Shown here: piece after piece, positions 33,402 to 46,086 of the stretch
Position numbering within the stretch: position 1 is the first letter of the stretch
How the letters are laid out: every line of letters starts with the position of its first letter
DNA from: Globodera rostochiensis
Lineage: Eukaryota; Nematoda; Chromadorea; Rhabditida; Heteroderidae
NCBI GenBank assembly: GCA_018350325.1
Contig: JAEVLN010000014.1
Location: 956,001 to 1,020,000 of the forward strand
Direction of reading: 5' to 3'
Length of the DNA: 64,000 bases
Program-made: the position numbers and the translations under genes
The notes under the pieces: model-generated
The model's database searches: none
What the model was told of the DNA's origin: nothing
What the model saw: only the letters and a program-made list of their open reading frames with translations

Positions 33402-34753
33402 ATGGGCACCAAAAAGCGCGCGACGGCACTTTTATTTTCTCTTTTGTGGATTTTGCCATTTATCAAAGTCCGTGCCAACGAATGGCCAGGTATTTTTTTG
33501 TTGAATTTTTGAGGCCGATTTGCGTTCCCTAAAAACTTCCCAATAATTATTACTTTTTTATGTTTACTTTACCAAATCGCTTCCAACGGCTAAGTATTAA
33601 AAATGGGGGAAAATGTTAAAAGTGTTTTATTTCATATTGATTTTAAAAAATATACAAAAATTATTTCTTTTTATTTTGAATAAAATTGAAAATTGGCCGA
33701 AGGAAATAGACCCGGGGGTTAGCTTAACCCTTTCCAGGCTGTTCGGTTGCTGAGAAGATTGAACTGCTCGACGCCGTGTTCCCAAAAGAGTCCGTCATTG
33801 CGGTGACCAACGCGTGCACGGCACAGGCGGACGAACGCGTGGCGCAACTGGAGGAGGCTAAACGGAACGCGATGTCGCCGCTACCTTCGCGCGTTTTCCA
33901 TTCCGCGGAGTTGGAGCTGAAAGTCAAAGCGAAGGCGGCCGAGCACTTCTACACGCACATGCTCGAGCAGTACAACGCCGTTGGGTAAATAAATGCCCTC
34001 TCTTTTTGGAAGTTTAACCAAAATCCGATGTTTCCATGCAAACCAAACTTTGAAAGTTCAGCGACGACAACATTGTGAAGGAGTACGTGTCGCCGTTTGC
34101 GGACTGCGCGTCTGATTGCGCACAACTGGTGCAGAACCTGGCGCACGCGCAACACGAGCTGAGCACGCTGCATGCAGTGGAACAAGAGCAGCAGCACGGT
34201 GGCAAGCAGTCCAGCGAATTGCTGATGGAGGCGGACATGGAATTGGAGGCGCTTCAGGTCGCGTTGCATGGCGTCCAGCTTGCGTTGCTGCGGCTGCAGG
34301 AGCGTCATGACCGCATGTTGGACTGGCTGAGGCCGAGCTTTTACAGGTGCTGCATGTTTTGAAATGATTCAATAGGACAGTCAGAAAATGATTAGATTTT
34401 TAGCAAAAGCATTGATCAGAAATGAAAGAATGCTTTTATTTGTCACTTTTTTAATTGGAATTTTGTTGAACCCCGGAGGGGAATTTTATTGGTTTTTATT
34501 GCCTTGCTTTTTGCTGAATGGCGGCGGCATTATAAAAAAGAGTCCTTTGTTCTGCGTTTAAAAATGAACTTAAATTGGAGAAGAATTAAAATAATTAAAA
34601 TAATTCAGCATGGTGAACACTCTGAACACCTTCTCGCTGCACAACGCCATGGCGGCGGAGATGGAAAAGCGCCACCCAACCAGGGCATTTTGCTTCTGGA
34701 AGCCGGTGGGTGCCGATGCCGACGAAGAGAAATGGGAAAATATTCCGCTTTAA
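33402..34753 (+). CDS. Secreted protein, 254 aa (paralog of 24062-25271)
   Basis: Four exons, 33402-33489, 33738-33984, 34062-34346 and 34609-34753, all GT-AG and phase-consistent, give 254 residues. Residues 1-25 form a signal peptide (basic MGTKKR, then hydrophobic ALLFSLLWILPFI, then polar VRA). The first intron is phase 1 directly after NEWP|G, as in the paralog. Exon 2 starts CSVAEKIELLDAV, and a Cys and an (E/A)xKRN patch further on also correspond. The rest is almost wholly helical: Glu/Gln/Leu-rich coiled-coil-like segments with Cys at intervals (ADCASDC), ending WENIPL. I know of no named family. It is secreted and could be a parasite effector or a body-fluid helical protein. It begins 251 bp after the ankyrin gene on the same strand, but the long helical domain and signal peptide show it is separate. 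Confidence 0.8.
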
Positions 34754-36169
34754 GAATGATTCAAACACAAAACTTTCAAAAACAAAAACAAAAATTTTCA
34801 TTTCAATTGTTGTTTCTTTTTTTTATGTTCAAAATTGTCTTTGTTATAAATTTTTGGTAGATGGGAAATGTGGGAACAAAAATTTTGGCCTCTTTGTTAA
34901 CATTGGGAAGTTTTTTTTTCGTAAATACAACAACCAAAAAATGCTGGGAAAAAGTGTTGACACATATAATCTAATCACTTTTTATTCTTTGCCCCCGGGG
35001 GGCCAACCGATCATTGCCCCCCCCCCCCTAAGGGGCGGGTCCCTCCCTCCCCTCAACACCCGCCCAACCCTTCTGCTGCACATATTGGCCCATATAAAAC
35101 CAGGGCTTCCATACGTCCTTGGATGCCAAGGACAGTCCTTGGAAATGAACCCTCAATCTTAAAAATTGAAAATGTCCTTATTTCCAAGAATGCCTTATGG
35201 GGAAAAGCCGCACCTCAAAATCTATCAATTACATATTTATTGAAAGATTAAAATAACATAAAAAATTAATTTAAAAACATTTTTTGGTGCCGCATTTCCG
35301 TCCGCGCAATTGTTCTCCCCCATCTGTTATGATCAACTGGCTCCAAAAGTTGGGAGAAGCGCGTATATTTTAGGCAAAAACTCCCCCCCCCCCCGGGCTG
35401 GGCCCATTTTTGTTGTGCACCGGAGGGGGTGGGGGGGGGGGGGGGAGTGTTGCCCCTACTCTGTCCCCCGAGGGGATGAATAGTTTGGTGTAATGGATGC
35501 TGATCATATAAAAATCCTCTGAATCAACAGAAACGTTCCACACACTTTTCATTTTGGCTACTGTAAATAAATTTGTGTCATACTGTACCTTTTCCATTTA
35601 AATATGCCCTCCGTTTGCTGCTGAATTTGTTTCAATTCCCTCCCCCCCCCCCCCTTTTTTTGACCTGTCAATTCACTTCTGCTGCTGTGTTCTGCACATT
35701 TACTCCTCCAAATTCACAATAATTTTTTGAGTGTTAATTGATTTTGTGCATTGACCGGCGGCACAACAAAAACTTTTGTCCCAATTTCCCCAAATTTGCT
35801 AAAATATGATTAATAAATATATAAACCATTTCAAATAAACAAACTCTACCTTATGTATGATGCATTTTCACATATTTTTGATTTGATTCATTTACATAGT
35901 GAAAACCGCTATCATTGTACGTCCCCTAAAGGGATGCCCCTCCCCCCCCCCCCCCCCGTCGCCCGAAGGGTTTTTATACAAAGGCCATTTCCCCTTTTTG
36001 TCCATTGGACCATTCTATGAAATTGGGTGCTAAAAGTTGTTTTATTATTTACTTTTAAATTCCCCCCCCCCGTGTCGCCCGAAGGGTTTTCTACAAAGAC
36101 ACTTTCCCGCCAGAAAGAGTATTTTGAAAATTGTCTATTTAGATACTTTTTAAAATTAAAGTTTGAAAA
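34754..36169. other. Intergenic with many C tracts
   Basis: No gene seen. Runs of eight or more C occur near 35020, 35383, 35641, 35942 and 36062, and a G run near 35430. Two copies of a CCGTCGCCCGAAGGGTTTT segment follow C runs at about 35957 and 36072. Confidence 0.55.
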
Positions 36170-38966
36170 ATGTTTCTTGTGCTTTTTTTGTTGCCACTTC
36201 TGCTGCTTTTCATTTTGGCATTTAAACATACGCAACGGTAAGTGTTTACTGTTTTCGTGCCAGACTTAAAAAATGAGTGGCATTTTGACTAGCCAAATTC
36301 AATAGGCTTTAAAAATGGTTTAAAAGTGCCATTGAATTTTTTTCAATTCAGAAAAAGGGCGTCCCATCGCATTACCCTCGCGGAAGACAACAATTTGCGG
36401 CACATTGAACTTCAAGATTTGACCGCAAAGTTTGGCACTTTTTTCGCACTCACCGGACAAAATGGCGGCAACGAATTTGTTACTTCGGACCCGGCGGTGG
36501 CTGACGAAGTGTTCTCAAAAAAATTTTTTGCGTTTGGCGACCGAAAGGTTATTCAGAAAATGTCATATAATAATAGTAATTAAACAAAATTTAATATAAA
36601 GAATATTTCAAAAATCGGATCAATCATTCCAACAAGTCAATTAACACATTTCTGTCTGTCCGAGATTGGTCTGGTACTCTGATCAGACCTGATCAACAGA
36701 TCAGTAGCAAAAAATAAATAAATAAATTTAAGGGATTTCATTCCCACGCGGGCCACGTGTTCGTCGCGTCCGGCGGCCATTGGAAGGAATTGCGAAAGCG
36801 CGTTTCTTTCGTCAATGCCAAGTCGAGACTGAAACCGGTACAGGCGCCTTTGTTGTTGTTGAACATTCAATGGCACAATGATTGAACATTTCAATGGCAC
36901 AATGATTGAACATTTCAATGGCATAATGAATGTTGTTGTTGAACATTCAATGGCACAATGAATGTTGTTGTTGAACATTCAATGGCACAATGAATGTTGT
37001 TGTTGAACATTCAATGGCACAATGATTGAACATTTCAATGGCATAATGAATGTTGTTGTTGAACATTCAATGGCACAATGAATGTTGTTGTTGAACATTC
37101 AATGGCACAATGAATGTTGTTGTTGAACATTCAATGGCACAATGAATGTTGTTGTTGAACATTCAATGGCACAATGAATGTTGTTGTTGAACATTCAATG
37201 GCACAATGAATGTTGTTGTTGAACATTCAATGGCACAATGAATGTTGTTGTTGAACATTCAATGGCACAATGATTTTTCAAATCTGATCCGGTGATCAGA
37301 CCGAAATATTCCTTTTCAGCTTGAGCCGCTGTTGCGCGATTCTGTGGGTCCGATGCTGGGCAAAATGGAAACGAATGTTGGCAAAGTGTTCGACTTTCAT
37401 ATGTACAATTTAAAATTAGCACATTTAATTTAACTGGTTTGAAAAAAGCTGGCATTGTGCCATCCTATCGAAAAATCAAACAAAAACCTTTTTTTGCCGC
37501 GCCCGTCAGCACTTCGCTTCACATGACCGCCGGTGTTTTGGCCCGCATGGCTTTTTGCACCGCGCAGCCCTGCCGCCTGTTGGACCAGTTTTGCGAGACG
37601 TACACCGACTTCGCTGAACAACTTCTGTTGGCGAAGGAACTTGCGCGCCTTTCGCCACAGCGCAACACTTGCGCATTGCCTCGGGCAATTGAAGACGGCG
37701 CGCGGGAGAAGCAGATGAACGTCGACCTGTTCATGGAGCTGTACAAGCACATTAAGGAGATGGAAAAGCAGAAGCAAAACGAGGCATGCAAAATAATGTA
37801 AATTCTAAAAGATTGTCTAAAAAATGTTTTTTTGTTTGTTAAGGATTGCGATAAAGTTGATGTTGATGATCTCGATCAGATGGCTCAGTCTATTGGCACT
37901 TTGTTTTTGGAAAATGCCATGAAAAGCGTTGGGTCGGTTTTATATTTTCTGGAAGAAACAAAACAAAAAAATGGAATTAAGTTTCAGGATTGACACGATC
38001 GGCCATTGCTTGGCATTGCTCGTCCATTTTTTGGCCCAACATCCGGATGTTCAACAAGAACTCCGCGATGAACTGCTCAAAGGTGACGACGATCCGCCTC
38101 TGTTGATGGCCACCGTCAAAGAAACGCTTCGCTTGTGCCCCATCGTTTCATTGTACACCATCAGAGTTTAGAGCACTGATCTGAAAACGCATTCTGATCA
38201 AGAACACTTTGAAAAACTGCTTTCTGTTTGTTCTGATCACCAGAGAATTGGTGTTTTCAGATCAGATCATCAAAAATTCGACGATTTTGATCATTGTACA
38301 GCGCGAACACCCGCGACTGCACATCGCCCGTCACACTTTCCAACGGTGCCAAAGTGAACATCGGCGACTCGGTGGTGGTGGACGTGTTCTCGATGGGCCA
38401 AAACCGCGCGTTTTGGGGCGAGGACGCGCACAAGTTTAGTCCCCAACGGTAGCAAGCAGTACAATTGGTCCAATGCTTTTCCATTTTAATCAGTGAACAA
38501 CTGATCAGACTGATCAACTTATGATCCGGTCTTTAGGGATCAACGAACTGATTTGAGATAAGGAAAAAATTGAATTTTGTTCAAAACTTGAATGATTTTG
38601 CTATACTTTTGTAAGAAATTTTGTTAAATTTATAAAAAAGATGGCTCGCCGAGGAGCCGTGCGATAATTTGCGTCGCCATTGGCTCGCCTTTGGGCTTGG
38701 CCCGCGCAGCTGTGTGGGAAAGCAGATGGCCGAGGATTTGTTGAAAATTGCAATTACCACAATTTTTTACCGCTTTCGCATTTCTTCTGAAGAAGAAAAG
38801 GTAAAAAATATGAAAAATTAATTAGAAAATAAAATACTTTTTTATTTTTAATTAATGTTTAAAAATTTCAGTTTTCTTTTCGCTTAAGTGCGTTCATTTG
38901 GTCGGTGCCGATGTGCTGTGGCCGGAGAAAGTGTTGATCCGCGCGGAAATTGTCGAAGAAGTTTAG
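36170..38966 (+). CDS. Cytochrome P450
   Basis: Ten exons (36170-36237, 36352-36547, 36733-36837, 37320-37402, 37510-37783, 37844-37932, 37988-38152, 38302-38448, 38641-38800, 38889-38966) give 454 residues. P450s are heme monooxygenases that oxidise lipids, hormones and xenobiotics. Visible landmarks are an N-terminal membrane anchor (residues 1-18), a WKELRKRV C-helix, an I-helix GIDTIGH, the K-helix KETLR, a PERF-like FSPQRW, and the heme loop FGLGPRSCVGK with its Cys ligand. The protein is short for a microsomal P450, and the Pro-rich PPGP hinge after the anchor is missing; the anchor runs straight into KHTQRKR. Intron 5 has a GC donor (GAG|GCATGC). The ends of exons 7 and 10 were picked by frame: TCATT|GTACAC, and the acceptor CGCTTAAG at 38888. 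The substrate cannot be guessed. Confidence 0.92.
36853..37271 (+). repeat. 32-bp minisatellite in P450 intron 3
   Basis: About a dozen units of roughly 32 bp built on TTGTTGTTGAACATTCAATGG followed by CACAATGAATG, with two shorter variant units (GATTGAACATTTC) near 36875 and 37023. It occupies most of the intron and does not include either splice site. Confidence 0.93.
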
Positions 38967-38991
38967 GGGAGAGAGACGGACTAACCAATTT

Positions 38992-39111
38992 GTAGGGTTC
39001 AGCCCCGGCCCCTCCGGGGATGGCACTATGAGGGCAATCGTTGGGGATGGCATTTTTCGGGTGCCGGGTCGGGGTGGGATCCAAAAATGTCCGAGTCGTG
39101 GCTGAACCCTA
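38992..39111. mobile_element. Foldback element after the P450 gene
   Basis: TGTAGGGTTCAGCC is mirrored by GGCTGAACCCTACA. The interior has CCCCGG and GGGGATGGCA motifs. No matching 8-bp flanks were found. It begins 25 bp after the P450 stop codon and is likely transcribed in the 3' UTR. Confidence 0.65.
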
Positions 39112-42100
39112 CAACAATATGTACATTTACAACAATTATGTGAATTTGTCCATTCATCTACTGCCATGCATCCGTCCGTATACCTTAGCTTATTTTTTGA
39201 ACAAATTTTTTTTTCACATTTCTCTACCCAAAAAGATAAATTTGATTAAATTGGCAGACAAATAACGAAAGTTGTTTATCGTCGTTTAATTGTCGCGTCA
39301 AAACTTTTTGGTTTCAAAAATTGCGTTAGCTAAACACATAAAACGAGAAATCTTTTTTATTTTTAACCATTTAAAAAAAGAGTTAACGCGCAGGTCGATT
39401 CTCACACCGCCTTGAAAATGTTCATGTTCAGCGCCATAATGCCATTGAATTGGTCGCTTACGGCACCATTATTTAATCCCGAGTCAAAGAAAGGCCCCAA
39501 TTTATTGCTTAAATTTAAAAAAACAATTGTTGAAATACTTTATTTATAATTAATGTTTTGTTACATTACTTTTGTCCTCCCCCCATAATTTGGACTTTAA
39601 TGTTGGGTGCTATTTTATTTAATTTTGATAGCTAAGGCCGCCCCACCGGTTGGGTAATTGGTGGAATGAATGGAATCAATCGCTTAATTTGATTTGAATT
39701 TAACAAATTTTTAATGTTTATCGTCCCCAAATGCACATGTCCCCAACACTTACAGCTGCCCTCCCCCCCCCCCCCCCCGGGCATTTGGCAGATGTTTTGC
39801 CCAAATATTCGTCCATTTTTCTTTACGGGAAGGCCAAAGAATTTATTTGTGCGTTGAAAAATAAAAAAGCAGGCAAAATTTGAAGAGGCAAAGCGGCACA
39901 TTTTCTGTTGGCACAATTCATTAATTTTTATTTCACTAAATTTTAAATTTTATTAAAGTAAAAAAAAATTCTTATGCGAATTTATTTGCAAATTTGCCAT
40001 TTGTTACCGCCGCCCGTCCCTTTTTTTTTGAATTGACCTCCGGGGAAAGTGCCGAACAGTGCAAATGAGCCAGAAAGAAGGCGCCGACTGACTCCCTGGG
40101 GACAAATTTGGCATTCCGTTCGCCGGCGGCGTTTTCTAAATTTCAACAATTTCAAAAAAAAATAGTTTCAATTTGGCGGTTAAAAACGATTTTATTATGA
40201 ATGCTCTATTTCCAGTAAAATCTTAATTTTGCTTTTAACAATTTTGTTTTCCATTTTTTGAAGGATTTTTAATTAAAAATTTGGCAAAATTTATGACTTG
40301 AATGAGAGTTCACATAAATTTTCTCAATAAATTTGTTGAAAATAAAATTGCAAATTTTCGTTCGTTCCAAATTCAAATTCTTTCATCGCCAATTTATTCT
40401 TCCAATTAAATTAATGCAATTCCCCTCCCCCCCCCCCCCCCTCAAATTTGGCTTTTCCTGCACATTTCTGCTGCTTGCCCCCGGGCGCTCTTCGGCACTT
40501 CCTGTGGCGGGGCCAAATGCAATTACCCCCCGAGGGCAATTAACATTTATCTTCTCGAAAAGCCGCCCATTTATGAGCCGCGAAACCAACCAACCAACCC
40601 AAACAACCCCTCCGGGGAACTAACAGAAAATAGAATAACAGAAAATGTGTTCCCCAAAGTACAAACAAAATCAAACAACAATTTGTAACAAATAAAGAAA
40701 CAATTACCCAAATTTAAGTAAATTTAAAATTTTGGGAAAAATTCTCCCCAATTTTTGGGGTCAAAAACCCTTCAAATTAAAATTTCTCAGCCTAAAAACA
40801 AAATTTCGCCGCCAATTTGCCGAAAAATTGGGGCATTTCCCGACCAAAAGGGTTTTGAGCCCAAAATTCTTTGGGAAAATAAAAAGGAAATTTGTTTTGG
40901 TGTCCCATCAATCATTTTTTGTCATAACAAATTGAACATTGTCTAATTGTTTACTTTTTCCGGGAAAAAAGCATAAACAAGTGTGTCGTCTCTGTCGCTT
41001 TCAATTCGTCGGAACGGCGCTTAAATAATGTCATTTTGTTTTGCACATTTTTGTCATCAACAATTACATAACTTTTCCCCCAACCCCCGGGGGGGAAATG
41101 TGTCAGATTTTCAGAAATTTAATCAAAAAACGACGTCAAATTTAATTAACTACCTAATTCATCTGCCCCTTTTGAATTTGTTGAAAAGAAAATTTGTGGA
41201 CAGATTGGAAACAGGTGGAATTTGAATTGTCTTCTAATGAACAAAATTCAAATAACAAATTCCAATCGCTAATTAGGGGGCATTTTTAGGAGGATAAAAT
41301 TACGTGCCAATGCCAATGGCAAAAAAGGCGAACAAATTAAACATTTATTTGTGCGTTGGTTGGCTAAAGGCGCCGAAATTCTCCCGGAAAAGCCCCCGCC
41401 GCCTAAACGGACGAAACATCAAAAAATGGCCGCCGCAAAGCAAAGGCCCTCCGTTTTCCGACACCTCTAATGACCGTGACCACTTTTAGGCCCCCGAGGG
41501 TATGGAATAATATTTATTTGATTAAATGACTCCAAAACTTCCTCCCCCCCCCCGTGGGGACAAAATTCCGCCGCCAACTTTCAAAAAAAGTTCCCATTAG
41601 GGAAAATGTGTTTATTCAAATTGAAAAAACAATTAAATTTTTGTAAAAAGTTGCGCTTTTTCGTTTAAAAGCTTTTTTTATCGGACCCTGCCAAAATTGT
41701 TTGGATGTCGGCCGTCCGTTGAACAATTTTGGTCCACTCCCCCCCCCCCCCATATCAATGAGCAAATATTTTGCAAATTTTTCCAAATTTGGCCCTTTTC
41801 GGCACGGCATAACATTCAATTAATCATCTCATCTTTCCCTGAGGCAATTGCATGAATAATTTCAATACATATTTAATTTGTGATACAAACACTTTTTGCC
41901 GGAGGCGCACACAAATTTCTTTAATTGGCTCCCACAAAATTTGTATTCATGGAAAAATGTTCACTAATTAATACATAATTAATTAAGAAAGAATTGTAAA
42001 TTTGCTTTTACACTTACCAGGGATGGCATTCCATTTTGTGTTCCGTGTTTTGACAATTTTGGGAATGGCATAAAATTTTGGGAATGGCATAAAATTTTGG

Positions 42101-43795
42101 GAATGACATAAAATTGTGGGAATGGCACATGCCCCCCCCTGGCACTAACTCACTACCTGGCCTTTTTTGTACACATTTTTGACCACAACGCTTTTGTAAA
42201 GCGCGGATGCCAAATAATTTTCAAATGCAAAAACTTTTCTGTAGAGAAAATTAAATTCTCCATTAATTGAAAAAGCGTATAATTTGTACTTAAATGGGAA
42301 CCAATTTGGAGCACAAATAGGGAGGGAAGGAAAAGCCAATGAAAACTTTCCTTTTTCTCAAAAGTTATTTCAAATTCGGCGATTAAACCCCCAAATGATT
42401 TAAAACAAAAATGTTTTCGTTACGATAAATTGTTAATTTTAACCTTTAAAAGCGCCCGAGGGGGCGGCATTAATTGCCTTTTTAATTGGCGGCTTGGGCA
42501 TTTGCCTAATTTTGCTTCATTTTTGTATCCAATTAAATTTTAAAACGGATCTCCGACTTAAACACCAAATTAGCGGCGCTTTTTACTTGGAATATTTTTT
42601 TTTTTCAATTTTTTGAAAAAGTTTAACAATTTTTTTTGGTTATTTTTCGGTCGGCTTTCCCCCCCCCCCAAACTTTTGCCCCATTTCCGCCCTTTCTTCA
42701 GCCAATCTCCCTGGAGATTTACCCATTCCGTCCCCCCCCCCCCAAATTTTGTTTGTATTTTGGATTTGAGCAAATTTTTGATTTATCCCCTCCCATTTTA
42801 ACATTTTTTTTTTTGCCCCGTCGCCCAAAACCAATTTTTTTTTTGTTTCTTTTCTATTTTTGTGTCTTCGAATAAAAATTGCCACAAAACATTGGAAATA
42901 ATTTAAATTAAACGCGCGAATATTTTAGGCGAAAACCGACAAAATGCCATTAATATTCCCGTTTGGCTGGAGAAAGGTGAGCAAAGGGCCCACAAATAAA
43001 ATAAACGGCCGACAAAAAGCCTTTCATCACAAAGCAAAAATTATTTCCAAAAATAAAAATGTGCGCCTCTGACAAATTGGGGGGGGCATATTTAAAGTCA
43101 GACAAATTGAAATTATTAGGGCATAGTAATGCCAATGTTTGCGCCAACAAATTAAATTTTATTGTTTAAAATAGTGCACTTATTGATTCAATTTATACGC
43201 TGCTTTACATTCACATTACATGCTTTATGTTTATTTTAATTCAATTTATTTTGGGGCCCATTTTTATTTAATTTCTTTTTTCTTTTATAACAATTCAAAA
43301 TATTTGCTTTTTCCCCCTACTAATATTTGCCAGCTTTTTTCATTTCAATGGTTGGGTTTTTGGCATTTTCCAGAGGCCCATTGTTCCCGCAATATTTTTT
43401 GACTTTGTTTTTGTCTTTGAGCTTTGCTCCTTTCGGCCCCTCCGGCGTCAATGGTACCATTTTTAAATCATTTATCCCCCCGGGCGCTGTCGGGATTACT
43501 TAACTTGGAACTTTGTCCGATAATCTTCTTTATCGAATGAAACGTGTGCCTTTTTTCCTTTTTTTTTTTGTGCTTGTTCTTCTTCTTTTTGTCCTATGAC
43601 TTTCACACTTCGGCCAACAAAATTGGCCAAATTTGGCACATTAAAAGGCGGAACAAAAAGTTTTTAATGAGAAAATTAACGGAAATTCGATGTTAATAAA
43701 TGCCAAATTCCGAAAATGTTGTGCTCATCCAAAGAGACCAACCACCACAACATTCGTGGAGGAGAGAGTTAATGATCGACAGTTGTTATTGTTAC

Positions 43796-43882
43796 TAGAG
43801 ATCGGGAACGAGACAAAATCTCGACGAGATTCTCGAGAAATCTCGTCTCGACATCTCGCTCGAAGCTCAAGTCCGGTCTCTA
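43796..43882. mobile_element. 87-bp foldback MITE
   Basis: Ends TAGAGATCGGGA and GTCCGGTCTCTA, flanked by the 8-bp repeat ATTGTTAC (43788-43795 and 43883-43890). The interior is a chain of TCTCGA(C)GAGA inverted motifs. Confidence 0.75.
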
Positions 43883-43945
43883 ATTGTTACGGTATTTGTT
43901 GCACTGTACTCTCTCAGATCACATAGTGACGTCATTCATTTCCAC

Positions 43946-44230
43946 GTCCCCCCCCCCCTCTCCCCCCTCCCCTCCAGCCTCTCCCCCCCCTCCCCTCCAC
44001 CTCCCCCACCCCCTCTCCCCCCCCCCCTCCCCTCCACCTCCTCCCCCTCTCCCCCCCCCTCCCCTCCACCCTCTCCTCCCCCCCTCCCCTCCACCTCCCC
44101 CCCCCTCTCCCCCCCCCCTCCCCTCCACCTCCCTCCCCCCTCTCCCCCCCCCCCTCCCCTACACCTCCCCCCCCTCTCCCCCCCCCCCCCCCCCCTCCCC
44201 TCCACCTCCCCCCCTCTCCCCCCCCCCCAT
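43946..44230 (+). repeat. C/T-only tract, about 285 bp
   Basis: Almost purely C and T on the plus strand, with rare A. It is built from irregular CCCCTCC, CCACCTCC and CTCTCCCCCCCC blocks. Long open frames on both strands here are trivial consequences of composition. Confidence 0.95.
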
Positions 44231-46086
44231 TCACTTCCGTAGAAGCCCCAAATTTATCGACTTTTTTGGACTGTCAAAAAATCGACGGGCACACATTGGC
44301 CAAGTGATTGCGTGGAGCTTCCTTCTCTCTTTCAGCCCCCCCCCCCCCATCTGTCGAGATTTCACAATTTTTTTAGTCCAAATATTTTTCCATTTTTAGT
44401 TTTGAAGATTTGAAACGGGGAAGGTAAAAATGTGTGGGCCGCTAGGCTAATTATAAGCTCTCCCAAGCTCAGAGATTAGCGCAATAATTATGTTCGTTTT
44501 GGCATTCTTTATGCCAAAAAATTGCCTCTGGCACTAATTTGAATTTTATTTATCGCGATGCCACAGGCACATTATTCTCACGCAACACCATTTTTCCGGG
44601 ATATTGTCAGTCAGAATGGCATCAAAAATGCCGGATCCATTCATAATTAATTACCCCTCAGTGAATTGTCAGCAAAAAATTTATAACGAATTACTCTCAA
44701 AATTAGTGGTTTCCCGTGAAGAATGCCAAAAATTTATTCGGATTTGGCTTTTTCAAAACTTTGGCCTCTCTTTGCCATTCATTTGTTTCCAATCTGCGGC
44801 ACTTTATGCCGCGGCGATTCTCTGCTCACTGTTCGGCGATTTCCGCACGAACGCGCCACTCTTTTTGAGGGGGGCTTTTGCCCCTCGGGCGAAGAATTTT
44901 CGCCCGAGGGGCTGGCTGAGAAGGGGGCGCATTTCGGTGGCGCCCATTCAAAGTCATTACCACCAACTCGAAATCTTTTTTTGGCATTTTTGTGCAAATG
45001 GCACAAATTTACGTTTTTCCCTATTTTTCCATTTTTGTGACTAATTGAAATTCAGTGGAGAACAAATAACATTTACGTAAATGTGATGATGCTCAAAATA
45101 CCTTTTTGACTTTTGTTTTAATTTCCACCCAAAAGTTATTTTTAATTAAAATGGATTAAATGCCGAAATCCGAATTTTTCTCTAATGAGGGAAATATATG
45201 TGCGGCTAATCCCTTTGATTTGTTTCAACACTTTAAAAACAAAAGAAATTATTCCGAATTTAATTTAAATTTGCGTGTTAATTCGGGTTAAACGGCGCTT
45301 TGGCCCAAAATCGGCGCCATCGTCAATTTGCCCGGGGGCCCGAGAGCCCTAATTACTAATTAATTGACAAATTAAAAAGGGTTATTTATATATAAAGAAT
45401 TCATTCATTAAGCTCTCCCCCCCCCCGTGTTTGTGCAGCTTTATTGGGATTTTGGACTTCCGGACCTCATCATGACATGCCATCCTTCCCCCGAGGGGCT
45501 GCTATTCCTACTAAATTTGGTCAATCCAACAACTTCCTTCCTCTTTAGCCAATTTCCCGGAATATTCCATTGCCCAATTCCCCCCCCCCCCCGGGGAGGA
45601 TGCTCTCCGGTCGAAATAAAATGAAACTAATAATGGGCGGCGCCGACAGTTTTTGCCACGGACTTTAAATGCATTGAAAAAAATAAAAATAAAATTTTTT
45701 TTAAAAATCTCAAAAAAAAATTTTTAAGCTTTTCCTTTCAAAAATTGATATTTAATTTAATTAAAATATAATAAATTTTGGATTTATTTTTTATTTTTTC
45801 CATTCACATAAATCACAATAATTTCATTTCGTCAAAATCTTCCCCCCCCCCAACAAAAAAATGATTTTTTCATAAAATTGACTGTTAAAAGTCTTCGGCA
45901 AATCCGGAAATTCCGCGCGCAAATGTCTGCGCCTCTCTTACGTAACAAATTGGCCATTTGTGTGATGAATTGTTGCGCCGTCACCGCCTCTCCCCCCGGG
46001 GACATATTAATCCCCGCCCCCCCCCGGGGCAAAAAATTTCCCCGCCCCTCTCCCCGCACGTTCTAATCCCCGTCCCCGTCACAAAG

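Larger units (their letters stand above)
39112..46086. other. 7-kb gene desert rich in C tracts
   Basis: I find no gene I can support. The longest frames are accidental readings of homopolymer-rich DNA, apart from a 44604-45044 frame (146 codons, no motifs, no splice sites) that I leave uncalled. Contents: C runs of eight or more near 39766, 40427, 41543, 41741, 42658, 42734, 45418, 45580 and 45842; a short AATGGCATAAAATTTTGGG repeat at 42056-42125; a MITE; and a long pyrimidine tract. A strong hairpin (GCCCCTCGGGCGAA/TTCGCCCGAGGGGC) lies at about 44879-44914. Confidence 0.5.

Noticed and set aside
43919..44399. Long Pro/Ser/Leu and Gly/Glu/Arg frames
   Set aside because: They are direct translations of the pyrimidine tract and its complement.
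44604..45044. 146-codon plus-strand frame
   Set aside because: No motif, no splice sites, and it reads through a perfect hairpin; too weak to call.
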